The notes under the pieces: model-generated
What the model saw: the letters and a program-made list of their open reading frames with translations, nothing else
Databases searched by the model: none
Told to the model about the DNA's origin: nothing
From: Penium margaritaceum
Lineage: Eukaryota; Streptophyta; Zygnematophyceae; Desmidiales; Peniaceae
NCBI GenBank assembly: GCA_023375785.1
Contig: SZWC01001570.1
Coordinates: forward strand, 120,312 to 184,311
Reading direction: 5' to 3'
DNA: 64,000 nt
In this document: piece by piece, positions 34,181 to 44,793 of the stretch
Position numbering within the stretch: the stretch's first letter is position 1
Layout of the letters: each line of letters starts with the position of its first letter
Made by a program: the position numbers and the translations under genes

Positions 34181-34792
34181 TGTCAGAAGAATGCAATGAG
34201 CGAGAATGGCAATGGCAGAAGCAGCAAGAAGCAACGGGACAAGCACAAGCACGTGAGAGGAAATGACAGAAGCAGAGAGGCAAGCGCAGCCCCGAGGAGT
34301 TGGTTGCAGAGCTTGAGAAGAGCCGATGTACTGAGGGTTCGATGTAGATGGGAATTGAGTGAGAGAGAGAGCAAGAGCAAAGTGAATGATGGTCGGCAAG
34401 TGCCTAAGTGAAGGAGCAAGAGTGATGGGTAATGAGTTGGAAGATGGGAGTGGTTGGCGAAGGCAGGCTGGACGAGCAAGCAGAGCAAAGACACAGCAAC
34501 GAAGCCATGGAACCAAAAGGAACAGGATGGGAAGAACTGTTCTGGTTAACTTTGAGGCAATAAACATCCTCAGTAATAACAGGACAAAAGCAAAGCAACG
34601 GCTTCTTTTCCATTAGCCCGACACGGTTGAAACGTGATCGTAGTTATTTGGGCAGCTTGACGTACGATCGTTAATCGTGACCGACAATCCGTTTGGTGAG
34701 ATGGTTCACACTGGTCTGTTGCGGGACCTCAACCTTATTCAGAGCGCGGATTATGCCAGGGATTGGTCAGTGTTGACTTCAATATTCCAACA
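34181..34792 (-). repeat. LTR-B element, 5' LTR
   Basis: 612 bp; plus-strand ends tgtcagaagaatgc and ttccaaca. It contains the family landmarks ggttaactttgagg and aaacatcctc. Confidence 0.88.
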
Positions 34793-36657
34793 GAGCAAGA
34801 CAAACAAAAGTGGAGCAAGCCATAGAACAGTTGAGCAAGCAAGAGACAGGTGGAGCAAGCCAGAGAAAGCTGGAGCAAGCCAAAGAACGGTGGAGAAAGC
34901 CAGAGAACAGTGGAGCAAGCCAGAGAACGTTAGAGTAATCTAGAGAATGGTGGAGGAAGCCAGAGAAAGGTAGAGCAAGCCACAGAAATGTGGAGCAAGC
35001 AAGAGAAAGGTGGAGCAAGCCAGAGAAAGGTGAAGCAAGCCAGAGAAAGGTAGAGCAACCTAGGGAAAGGTGGAGCAAGCCAGAGAAAGGTGGAGCAAGC
35101 CACAGAAAGGTGGAGCAGGCCAGAAAAGAGTGGAGCAAGCCAGAGAAAGGTGGACCAAGCCAGACAAAGCTGAAACAAGCCAGAGAAAGGTAGAGAAATC
35201 ACGAGGAAAGATGGAGCAAGCCAGAGAAAGGTGGAGGAAGCCAGAGAAAGGTGGAGCAAGCTAGAGAACGGTGGAGCAAGCCAGAGAAAGATGGAGCAAG
35301 CCAGAGAAAGGTGGAGGAAGCCAGAGAAAGGTGGAGCAAGCTAGAGAACGGTGGAGCAAGCCAGAGAAAGATGGAGCAAGCCAGAGAAAGGTGGAGGAAG
35401 CCAGAGAAAGGTGGAGCAAGCTAGAGAACGGTGGAGCAAGCCAGAGAAAGATGGAGCAAGCCAGAGAAAGGTGGAGGAAGCCAGAGAAAGGTGGAGCAAG
35501 CTAGAGAACGGTGGAGCAAGCCAGAGAAAGATGGAGCAAGCCAGAGAAAGGTGGAGGAAGCCAGAGAAAGGTGGAGCAAGCTAGAGAACGGTGGAGCAAG
35601 CCAGAGAAAGATGGAGCAAGCCAGAGAAAGGTGGAGGAAGCCAGAGAAAGGTGGAGCAAGCTAGAGAACGGTGGAGCAAGCCAGAGAAAGATGGAGCAAG
35701 CCAGAGAAAGGTGGAGGAAGCCAGAGAAAGGTGGAGCAAGCTAGAGAACGGTGGAGCAAGCCAGAGAAAGATGGAGCAAGCCAGAGAAAGGTGGAGGAAG
35801 CCAGAGAAAGGTGGAGCAAGCTAGAGAACGGTGGAGCAAGCCAGAGAAAGATGGAGCAAGCCAGAGAAAGGTGGAGGAAGCCAGAGAAAGGTGGAGCAAG
35901 CCAAAGAAAGGTGGAGAAAATCAGGGAATGGTGGAGAAAGGCATAGAAATATGGAGCACATTAAAGAGAGTTGGAGCAAGCCAGGGAAAGGTGGAGCAAG
36001 CTAGAAAAAGGTGGAGCAAGCCAGAGAAAGGTGAAGTAAACCAGGGAAAGGTGGAGCAAGCCAGAGAAAGGTGGAGCAAGCTAGAGAACGGTGGAGCAAG
36101 CCAGAGAAAGGTGAAGCAAGCCAGAGAAAGATGGAGCAAGCCATAGAAAGGTAGAGCAAGGCAATGAAAGATGGAGCTAGCCAGAGAAAGGTGGAGCAAG
36201 CCAGAGGAAGGTGGAGTAATCCAGAGAAAGGTGGAGCAAGCCAGACAAAGGTGGAGTAAGCCAGAGAAAGGTGGAGCAAGCCACAGAATGGTGGAGTCAG
36301 CCACGGAAAGGTGGAGCAAGCCAGAGAAAGGTGGAGCAAGCCAGGTGAGGGTGGAGCAGGCTAGGGAACGGTGGAGCAAGCCTAGGAAAGGTGGAGCAAG
36401 CCAGGGAAAGGTGGAGCAAGCCAGAGAAAGATGGAGCAAGCCAGAGGAAGATGGAGCAAGCCAGGTAAAAGTGGAGCAAGCCAGGGAAAAGTGGAGCAAG
36501 CCAGAGAAAGGTGGAGCAAGCTAGAGAAAGGTGGAGAAAGCCAGAGAAAGGTGGAGCAAGCAAGAGAAAGGTGGAGAAATCCTGAGAACGGTAGAGCAAG
36601 CCAGAGAAAGGTGGAGCAAGCAAGATAAAGTTGAAGCAAGCTAGAGAAAGGTAGAGC
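34793..36657 (+). repeat. 20-bp minisatellite array
   Basis: About 93 units in the same orientation as the main array, between the LTR-B element and another LTR-B end. Confidence 0.95.
35209..35890 (+). repeat. 80-bp higher-order repeat, about 8.5 copies
   Basis: Four 20-bp units repeat as a block with period exactly 80 (start points 35209, 35289, 35369 and so on). Copies appear identical. The distinguishing units are gatggagcaag, gtggaggaag and ctagagaacg. Confidence 0.93.
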
Positions 36658-36732
36658 TATCAGAAGAATACAGTGACAAGAGACGGTAATGGCTGAAGCA
36701 GGCACAAGCAGTAAACATGCGGAAGTACGTCA
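36658..36732 (-). repeat. LTR-B end, cut by assembly gap
   Basis: 75 bp of an LTR-B starting tatcagaagaatacag, identical to 37848-37922. The rest is lost in the gap. Confidence 0.8.
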
Positions 36733-37414
36733 NNNNNNNNNNNNNNNNNNNNNNNNNNNNNNNNNNNNNNNNNNNNNNNNNNNNNNNNNNNNNNNNNNNN
36801 NNNNNNNNNNNNNNNNNNNNNNNNNNNNNNNNNNNNNNNNNNNNNNNNNNNNNNNNNNNNNNNNNNNNNNNNNNNNNNNNNNNNNNNNNNNNNNNNNNNN
36901 NNNNNNNNNNNNNNNNNNNNNNNNNNNNNNNNNNNNNNNNNNNNNNNNNNNNNNNNNNNNNNNNNNNNNNNNNNNNNNNNNNNNNNNNNNNNNNNNNNNN
37001 NNNNNNNNNNNNNNNNNNNNNNNNNNNNNNNNNNNNNNNNNNNNNNNNNNNNNNNNNNNNNNNNNNNNNNNNNNNNNNNNNNNNNNNNNNNNNNNNNNNN
37101 NNNNNNNNNNNNNNNNNNNNNNNNNNNNNNNNNNNNNNNNNNNNNNNNNNNNNNNNNNNNNNNNNNNNNNNNNNNNNNNNNNNNNNNNNNNNNNNNNNNN
37201 NNNNNNNNNNNNNNNNNNNNNNNNNNNNNNNNNNNNNNNNNNNNNNNNNNNNNNNNNNNNNNNNNNNNNNNNNNNNNNNNNNNNNNNNNNNNNNNNNNNN
37301 NNNNNNNNNNNNNNNNNNNNNNNNNNNNNNNNNNNNNNNNNNNNNNNNNNNNNNNNNNNNNNNNNNNNNNNNNNNNNNNNNNNNNNNNNNNNNNNNNNNN
37401 NNNNNNNNNNNNNN
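36733..37414. other. Assembly gap (682 N)
   Basis: Undetermined bases. Sequence on the two sides is duplicated: 36491-36732 equals 37681-37922, and 35065-35236 nearly equals 37415-37586. Confidence 1.
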
Positions 37415-37847
37415 GAAAGGTGGAGCAAGCCAGAGAAAGGTGGAGCAAGCCACAGAAAGGTGGAGCAGGCCAGAAAAGAGTGGAGCAAGCCAGAGAAAGG
37501 TGGACCAAGCCAGACAAAGCTGAAACAAGCCAGAGAAAGGTAGAGAAATCATGAGGAAAGATGGAGCAAGCCAGAGAAAGGTGGAGTGAGCAAGAGAGAG
37601 GCAGAGCAAGCGAGGGAAGGTTGGAACAAGCTAGAGAAACGTAGAGCAAGCAAGAGAAAGGTGGAGTAAACCAGGGAAAGGTGGAGCAAGCCAGAGAAAG
37701 GTGGAGCAAGCTAGAGAAAGGTGGAGAAAGCCAGAGAAAGGTGGAGCAAGCAAGAGAAAGGTGGAGAAATCCTGAGAACGGTAGAGCAAGCCAGAGAAAG
37801 GTGGAGCAAGCAAGATAAAGTTGAAGCAAGCTAGAGAAAGGTAGAGC
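37415..37847 (+). repeat. 20-bp minisatellite array
   Basis: About 22 units. Most of it repeats parts of the array left of the gap, as a shorter version. Confidence 0.93.
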
Positions 37848-38425
37848 TATCAGAAGAATACAGTGACAAGAGACGGTAATGGCTGAAGCAGGCACAAGCA
37901 GTAAACATGCGGAAGTACGTCATATGGATGACGGTAGTGAGGAGACGTGAGACGTTGCTAGGAGTTAGGCGTAGGAGCTTGAAGGGAGGTGATATGCCGG
38001 ATAGAGTTACAAGGTAGACAGGTATGTGGAGAAAGAAAGTTGAGACGGAGTGAGGGTGAAGGGTTGATAAGTGATGAGCGAAGGATCGGGAATGAGGGAG
38101 CGAGGATTCATGAGCTGAGAGTGGATATCGAGAATAGAGTGAGCAAAGGGCAAGCAGAGCGAAGACACGGCAGCAAAGCTACGGAACCAAAGGCGATAAG
38201 GATGCAAAGACTGTATTGGGTTAAACTCAAGGGATTGAACATCCTCTGTATACACAGAAGAACAGGACAAAACAACAGAGCAACGGCTTCTTTCCTCTAG
38301 CCGGACGCGGGTGACATGTGCCACTTTATTTGGGGATGACTTGGGTGTCGGTCATAACAGTCGGAACGACCGATGGTCCATTTCCAAGGTCATTTGGGTC
38401 GGGACCTGAGCCTTTATTGAGAACT
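37848..38425 (-). repeat. LTR-B copy, truncated
   Basis: About 578 bp in minus orientation, with family landmarks ggttaaactcaaggg, aacatcctct and acggcttcttt, and tgagcctttattgagaactcgg near its right end. It merges into the reversed 191-bp-type satellite without the usual caaca end, so that end is missing. No interior follows. Confidence 0.72.
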
Positions 38426-38927
38426 CGGTGTGATTGGTCACTCTGAGCGTGGGTGACTTGTGTTATCATTCATAGAAGTTAAAGTCACTTGGTCAACTTT
38501 GTGCTAATGGTCAGTGACAATGTCCAACTTTGTCAAGGCATTGTGCACAATAGCCACATCAAGCCACCAAAAGTTTACATTGTTTATACGTGCAAGGTCA
38601 TGCCTAGTACACGTGCACTATGATCGGGTAGTCTGACCGTGGCTGACTCGTGTTATGCTTCATGGAATTTAATGTCACATGGTTAACGTTTTGGTCATGG
38701 TCAATGGCACAGGCCAACATTTTCAAGGCATTGCGCACAATAGCCACATTGAGCCACCAAATTTTTACATTGTTTATGCGTGCAAGGTCATGCCTAGTAC
38801 ACGTGAACTGTGATTGGGCACTCTGACTGTGGCTGACCCGTGTTATGATTCATGGAATTTAAGCCAATTCGTTAACTTTGTGGTCATGGTCCGTGGCACA
38901 GGCCAACGTTGTCAAGGCATTGTGCAT
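38426..38927 (-). repeat. Diverged 191-bp satellite patch, inverted
   Basis: About 2.6 monomers with period 189-190 bp: the block aaggcattgtgcacaatagc recurs with small changes at about 38535, 38725 and 38914. Read as reverse complement it aligns with the first satellite (ccatgcacaatgacc and ccatgaccaaag blocks) but has diverged strongly, and the palindrome gtcaacgttgac is mostly lost. This is the same family in opposite orientation, 21 kb from the main block. Confidence 0.75.
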
Positions 38928-39483
38928 TGTTCACTGGCACTAGCCGTTGGAAACCCAGACCGACCAACGAATATCCTACCAAGGGAATCCCCCAATAAGT
39001 GGCCATCCCACGAGCGTGTTTGGCTAGCATACAAGAAGCCGTTTGATGTTACTTTTGACCTGTTTTGCTACATATATGGAGGATGTTCATTCCCTGCTAG
39101 CTAAACCCTGAACAGTTCTTTTCATCCCGTTTGCCTTTGGTTCCTTGGCTTCGCCGCTCTGACTTCAATCTGCTTGCTCCTTGCTCATTTTTCTCTTGCT
39201 ATCCACTCTCAGCTCCTGACTCTTTGCTCCGTCACTCTTGTTCCTCCGCTCAGTTATCCTCGGCCCATCACTCACGTTCCACCCCAACTTTCTCTCCCTG
39301 GTCACTTTTCTACCTCACAGCTCTATCGTACGGAAAAACTCTTCTATCTATGCTTCTGTAATTAACTCCTATCCTCGTCTCACACCTCCTCGCTACCGTT
39401 ATTAGTCTCATGTGCTTCCACATGTCTCATTGCTTCTGCTTGCTTCCACCATCCCTCGCCCCACTCTCTCCATTCCTCTGATA
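38928..39483 (+). repeat. LTR-B-like LTR, plus strand (5' LTR)
   Basis: About 556 bp ending directly at a perfect initiator tRNA-Met primer site. It contains tacatatatggaggatg (TATA-like) and ggatgttcattccctg, as in the LTR at 16844-17370. The upstream third is diverged, so the left edge is approximate. Confidence 0.7.
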
Positions 39484-39495
39484 TGGTATCAGAGC
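39484..39495 (+). promoter_or_regulatory. Primer-binding site, initiator tRNA-Met 3' end
   Basis: tggtatcagagc, exactly complementary to the last 12 bases of plant initiator tRNA-Met with its CCA. It lies immediately after the LTR, as expected. Confidence 0.9.
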
Positions 39496-40670
39496 ATCAG
39501 GTGACATCATCTGGTTCCTAATGACCTCGTCATCACTTCATTTCTTCCATTGCCATTCTCTGCCATCTTGTTAACATCTAGCGCCGCCGCTGCTCTGTAC
39601 CTTTCAGCTTCACCAGCAGCTGATGTCAGCAGCATTTTTTAGACCACTTCTCAGGCTACAGTGACTTCTCGTTATCCTGACCAAGCCCTACGTCCAATCC
39701 AGGCCCGAGGCAAATGTCCGGTGAATCTTTGTCCTCAACAGCCACAAGTAGCTCTCAAGCTACCTTCTATTGCCATCTTTGTCAAAGATCTCCGCCGCTT
39801 CTCCTCACTCCTCCACTTGCCTGTCACGTTCTCCACTAACCATTGTATCTACAGACTCTACTTGCCTCGTCTTGCACTCTAATCTCCTACTCAACAGCGC
39901 ATGAGGTTACATCCCTGTGCCTAGATTCAGCATCCAATCGGTGCCCATAGCATCATCATCCAATTGGCAGAAGGATCTTCCCGGTCAGTGCCCATGCCGA
40001 GCCCTCCCGCAGTCTACGTGGCCTGTCCCTATGACCATATTGCATCATCAGCATCCGTTTTTCATCATTGTCATCATGGGTATCTATTACTAGGAAAAGG
40101 ATCCGCACGTGCTGGCTGCCAATCTTGCAACACCCTCCACCCACACTGGTAGCAGATCTCTTGCAGCACGTTGGCCTTTGCCTCCCCCTTGCCGCATCCT
40201 ACCTCCCCACTCAGTAGCACACATCGTCTCATCCCTGCGCTCAGCTCTTCATAACATCACCATATCATCATCATCATCGGCTCGACAAACTCCACCCAAA
40301 CAACCTCATGCCATGACACGTTGGGTTCAATAAGCACTTTCCAGTGTGGGCCCTTTCATCTGATCCTCATGCATTCTTCACTTCAACGAACAAGGGCAAC
40401 ACAACCGCTGAGAGTAGAATTCTCTATGGGAAGATATGGTTCAATGCATTGCTACAGACTACAGCAATGTTAAAGACGTCATCCCTTTTGGGCCATTTGT
40501 CGGACATACTCAAGCACACTTCTCCACCACTACCTCACTGGAGCTTTACTATGATCACTGGTTTCAAATTGAAGAGCTGGTCCTTGGCTTCCTCTACCTC
40601 ACCACTGATACTGCGTTTCACGACATCCTCCAAGCCTATGAGAAAGCAAGAAGTCGCATGCGAGAATGTG
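39496..40670 (+). mobile_element. Interior of LTR-B-like element, 3' part missing
   Basis: The first bases (atcaggtgacatcat) align with the interior of the 31000-34792 element, so both belong to one family. Near 40510-40660 a gag-like stretch is open (YYDHWFQIEELVLGFLYLT). No protease, integrase or polymerase motif is seen. The element fades into a 14-bp minisatellite at about 40670 and no 3' LTR is present. Confidence 0.65.
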
Positions 40671-41860
40671 CAGGCGTCAAGGCGCAGGCGCAAAGGGGCA
40701 AGCGCAAAGGCGCAGGCACAAAGGCCTTTGTGCAAAGGTGGAGGTGCAAATACAGAGGTGCAAAGGCGCAGGCGTAAAGGCGCAGGCGTGAAGGCGGAGG
40801 CGCAAAGGCGGAGGTTTGGAGGCGCAGGCACAAAGGCATATGTGAAAAGGCGGAGGCGCAAAGGCGTAGGCGCGAAGGCAGAGGCACAAAGCCGGGGGCG
40901 CGAAGGCGGAGGCGCGAAGGCACAGGCGTGAAGGCGCAGGCACGAAGGTACAGGTGCAAAGGTGGAGGCACAAAGGCGCAGGCGCAAAGGCGTAGGCGTA
41001 ACGGCGCAGGCGCAAAGGCACGGACGCAAAGGCGCAAGGGTGAAGATGCATGTGCAAAGGGGCAGGCACAAAGGCACAGCCGCGAAGGTGCAGGCGCAAA
41101 GGCACAGGCGCAATGGCGCAGGCGCAACGGCAGAGGCGCAAAGGTGGAGGCGCAAAAGCGGAGGCACAAAGGTGCAAGCGCAAATGCAGAGGCGCAAAGG
41201 CGGAGACGAGAAGGTGAATGCACGAAGGCGCAGGCACGGAGGTAGAGGCATGAAGACGCATGCGCAAAGGCACAGGCATGAAGGCACAGGCGCGAAGGTG
41301 CAGGCACGAAGGCGCAAGCGCAAAGGTGCAGGCGCGAAGGCGGAAGCGCAAAAGTGCAGGTACGAGGGCGCAGGCGAAATGTCACAGGCGCAAAGGCGCA
41401 GGTGTAAAGGCACAGGCGCAAAGGCAAAAGCATGAAGGTGCAGGCATGAAGGCGCAGGACCGCAGGCGCAGGTGCAAAGGCGCACATATGAAGGCGTGGG
41501 TGCAAACACGCAGGCGTGAAGGCGCAGCCGCAAAGGCGCAGGCATGAAACGAAGGCACGAAGGCACAAGCGTAAAGGCGCAGGCGCAAAGGCACCTGTGC
41601 AAAGGCACAGGCACAAAGGCGGAGACGCAAAGGCACAGGCGCAAAGTCGCAGGCACAAAGCTGCAGCCGCATAGGGGCAGGTGCACAGACGCATGCGCGA
41701 AGGCACAAGCGCAGAGGCGCAGGCACAAAGGCGCAGGCGCATGGGTGCAGGCGCAAAGGTGCAGGCACGAAGGCGCATGTACAAAGGCGCAGGCAGAAGG
41801 AACAGGTGCGAGGGCGCAGGTGCCAAGGCGCAAGCGCAAAGGCGCAGGCGCAGAGGCCGC
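40670..41860 (+). repeat. 14-bp minisatellite
   Basis: About 85 units of caaaggcgcaggcg with many variants (cacaggcg, ggaggcg, gtaggcg). As 14 is not a multiple of three, every frame cycles through the same 14 residues (AKAQAQRRRRKGAG on the plus strand; a repeat rich in leucine, cysteine, alanine and proline on the minus), so frames stay open on both strands. I regard these as repeat artefacts. It is GC-rich, unlike the 20-bp arrays. Confidence 0.92.
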
Positions 41861-42029
41861 ATCGGGTCTTGACAGTGCCTCTGCCACTGTGAGTGGCTCT
41901 CCCTGGGCCAAACAGGACCAGCTCAGTCCAATCCAGCCTCCGGTGTCAGCGTCGTACTGTGGTGTTTGTTTTATTTGCCGCGTGCTATGGCATGGCATTG
42001 CTGGTGCTTCATCTCTGCTCTACTTCTGC
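41861..42029. other. Unassigned sequence between minisatellite and Copia remnant
   Basis: No recognised feature. It may be flank of the truncated Copia element or the edge of another insertion. Confidence 0.4.
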
Positions 42030-42333
42030 TCCTGTGGTGTAAACTGCGCAAAAGTTGAATTATCCTCTGGTGAAGAGCCACTGGCCTTCAAGCTGGTCTC
42101 AGAGTACTCGGACGTCTCTGACTCCGTGTCAGAGCCCGCCACTGCGTCAGCCTGTGCAGCCGCTCTCCCAACAACACCACTCTTCTCCAAAGCCTGTCGT
42201 ACTGGCCAGTTTTTGGGAGCTTGATCCCCAGACTCCATCGGCACCAACCACTCTCCTTGTTTTTGAGCTTGTGTCGGTTCATGCATCTCTCCCTTGCCTA
42301 GTTTCCTACCGTCAAAGGTGATAAGACTTCTTG

Positions 42334-42891
42334 CTACCAGGTCCCAAAGGCGGTAGGTCTTGTGGGCACATTCATATTCCACCGTAACACACTTCCATGC
42401 CCTTGCATCCAGCTTGCGGCCACCTTCCCCGCCTGGACCTTGGTCCATGCGGTGCAGCCAAAGACCTTCAGATGTGAGGAGTCCGGCTTCTTTCCCGACC
42501 ACACCTTCTGTGGCGTCATCTGCTGCTTGCCCTTTTTCTTGGCCTGCCTGTCCAGAGCAGCCGCAAGAGTGAGGTTGACGAGGTAGCGTGCCGTTCCTGC
42601 AGCTTTCACCCAAAAACGTGGTGCGATTTTTGCGTCGAAAAGCATGCTGCGAACCATTCCGAGGATGGTATGATTCATCTGTTCAGCCAGACTTTTGCTC
42701 TGTGGCATGTAGGGTGTCGTGGTCTGATTGTGGATGCCGCGTTGCTGTAGCCAGCCCTTGCATACATCATAGTCATCGCCATTGTCACTTCGCAGCACCT
42801 TGACCTTCTTTCCGTTCTGCCGCTCAACCATGGAACAAACTCCTAGAGCTTCTCTCTGACCTCTCCCTTCGTTTTGAGGAAGTATGTCCAC
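42334..42891 (-). pseudogene. Copia integrase region (element 2)
   Basis: Recognisable integrase core: KVKVLRSDNGDDYDVCKGWL holds the second catalytic aspartate, PYMPQSKSLAEQMNHTILGM the glutamate region, and RFWVKAAGTARYLVNL the following Copia segment. A proline- and glutamate-rich linker (42020-42330) lies downstream on the sense strand. Confidence 0.85.
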
Positions 42892-43559
42892 ATCTTACAG
42901 CTCTGGTCATCGACGAAGGTCAAGAAGAACTTGCTGCCGTTGTTTGATGCCAATCGGTATGAATGAAGTCCAGGGCAGCTTCCGCACGATGGCCGTTGTG
43001 CTCAAAGAACTTTCTCTTTGTCTTGCCTTGAAGGCAGGGTTCACACAATCTGCCACACCTACCCGCATCCTTTGTGCCCCTCCACTCATGCTGCGGAAAA
43101 GCTATTGTTGCTACATGACGTGGAGCGTGCTCTTTGCAACGTGTCCAGAGGGTCTATGCCATGGCTCAGTGTCTCCGTCCTTGGTGATAGAGGACACGTT
43201 CTGAGTTGCTATTGGTGTGTTCTCCATTGTTGGTGCCGAGACCACTGCCTCAGCTGCACCTGCATGACCCTCGTCCTCCGAGCTCTCTGTCGTGGTTGTC
43301 TGCAGCACGTGAAGCCCGTCAACTCGTGGAACCTCAGGTACGAGGTCATTGTTGGCATAGAGGACCTTGATATCCTTGTTCTTTATGATGATGACCTTCT
43401 TCTACGTGAACACCACCCTCATGTTGCTGTCTGTGATTTTGGACGTGGACATAAGGTTTTCCGTAAATAAGGACATGTGGGCCACGTCACGCAACCCCCG
43501 TTAGCCTCACTGCTGCTGCGATGCGTGGCCTCGTTTTGCATGTACTCAGATTCTTCCGT

Positions 43560-44140
43560 AGACATTAGGTCATTCTCCTTTCAACCATCCATGACGGTGA
43601 TGATTGGGCTCCCGCTCTCTTGTAGCTCCATGAGGATCATGACCTTCATCTTTTCTTCAAGGTCCGAGTTCATTTGGTGAGCCTTGCCAAGGAGTCTTTC
43701 AAACTCATGTAAGAAATCAGGGATGGACTCTCCCTCATTCACCTGCATGCTAATTAGCCGTTGTAGGTCGAATAATCTTTTTGCGAGGGAGGTGGACTGG
43801 TGCACATGCTCGACCTTGGCTCAAGCATCCGAAGCCAGTGTGTACCCCTCAATGATGGGAACATACCTCTTGGCTATCGTGTTGCTAAGGAATGACATGA
43901 CAACATCATTTTAATCCATCCATGCCTCATGCTCGGGTGTGCCCTCCGCCGGAACCTGCTCCTCTCCTTTCATTAGCTTAATGAAGCCGCACACTTTCAT
44001 CTCCTGCTCAAACTACCGTCTCCAATGGGGGAAGTCAATCACCTCGAAAGAAAAGATTCCTCCCAAGGGTCCAAGACCTTGCGGCAGTGAGGTAGTACTC
44101 ACGATTGCTTCAGTGGTCTGCCCTGTGGCAGCCATTGTTG
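43560..44140 (-). pseudogene. Copia gag remnant (element 2)
   Basis: A gag domain is legible in pieces: GGIFSFEVIDFPHW near the start, LAKRLFDLQRLISMQVNEGE and SIPDFLHEFERLLGKAHQMN in the middle, and ESGSPIITVMDG near 43581-43620. The order matches the gag of element 1 (ALLMALPDSWGPLITVLGG). The probable start is near 44134, about 430 bases inside the primer site. Confidence 0.75.
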
Positions 44141-44339
44141 ATTCAAGGACTGCCGTGCGGCAGCTCCCACTGCTCCTGATGGGTCAACCATTTTTTCTGA
44201 CCTTATCTGCTTCCAGCGTCTCTGCTGCGTTGAGGGCAATGTAAGCTGATGTTAGCTGATGTCTGATACCGGGTTTAGGATGCAGATCCGTCGCTTACCC
44301 CTCCGGCCAATATTCACCTGCAGAAAAAGAAAACAACGC

Positions 44340-44450
44340 ACACCAGCACACCCATGGTCTTGCCTCCAAGGGCAGAGCTTGTCCTCGTTGGAACCCAAGG
44401 GTTGTGCCTCCACGGGTAAAGCTTGTCCTTGGTCCCTGTGTGTTGAGTGC
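44340..44450. repeat. Short imperfect duplication in the element 2 leader
   Basis: tgcctccaagggcagagcttgtcctcgttgg-type sequence near 44353 is echoed near 44405 by a diverged copy with gcctccacgggtaaagcttg. It lies between the primer site and gag. Confidence 0.5.
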
Positions 44451-44566
44451 GAACCCAGCCATTGGAGCTGATGAAGCAGATGACGCTCATGGAGCTGACG
44501 GAGCTGACATGAAGACTTGGAGGGAGCCACCAAAGTTGAGCAAAGCATGCGTTACAACTGGTTAGT

Positions 44567-44581
44567 GTGGGCCCATAACCC
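44567..44581 (-). promoter_or_regulatory. Primer-binding site matching internal initiator tRNA-Met (element 2)
   Basis: gtgggcccataaccc on the plus strand is an exact 15-base match to the anticodon arm of plant initiator tRNA-Met. Two bases separate it from the LTR stub. Confidence 0.82.
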
Positions 44582-44793
44582 TTTGTAAACCAGCTTGAGG
44601 CAATCCGACTAGAGAATAGGGCCAACACAATAGCACCTACCATCCGCTCCTTGCATTTCAACTAGGAGAATATATCATCCTCAGGATTTCAGTTCCACAA
44701 TGAGCAGCCCCTAGGCAATCACTTGCTAGCGACTGTCTCCACTTCATCTTGGTCACTGTTGTGCAAGATGCTAGTCAGAAACTAACTCCTGGG

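Larger units (their letters stand above)
31000..34792 (-). mobile_element. Non-autonomous LTR retrotransposon, family LTR-B
   Basis: A 3.8-kb minus-strand fossil inside the 20-bp array. LTRs of 623 and 612 bp flank a 2.56-kb interior. A primer site lies next to the right LTR and a polypurine tract next to the left. The flanks gaaca (30995-30999) and gagca (34793-34797) are a near-matching 5-bp target duplication. I found no protease, integrase or polymerase motif, only a weak gag-like stretch, so it would have depended on a helper. The LTRs differ clearly (roughly 15% by eye), making it older than element 3. Confidence 0.85.
42030..44793 (-). mobile_element. Copia element 2, truncated 5' half
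   Basis: Minus-strand fossil with, in sense order, a stub of the 5' LTR (about 44584-44793), the internal initiator tRNA-Met primer site, gag and integrase. Reverse transcriptase, RNase H and the 3' LTR are absent, so about half the element is lost. It is more decayed than elements 1 and 3 and differs from both in gag, so it is a separate Copia lineage. The coding parts are broken in many places. Confidence 0.8.

Noticed and set aside
36641-37895. Long frames across the N gaps
   Set aside because: Their length consists mostly of undetermined bases.
40535-41998. 487-codon cysteine- and alanine-rich protein on the minus strand
   Set aside because: It is a translation of the 14-bp minisatellite; the opposite strand is equally open.
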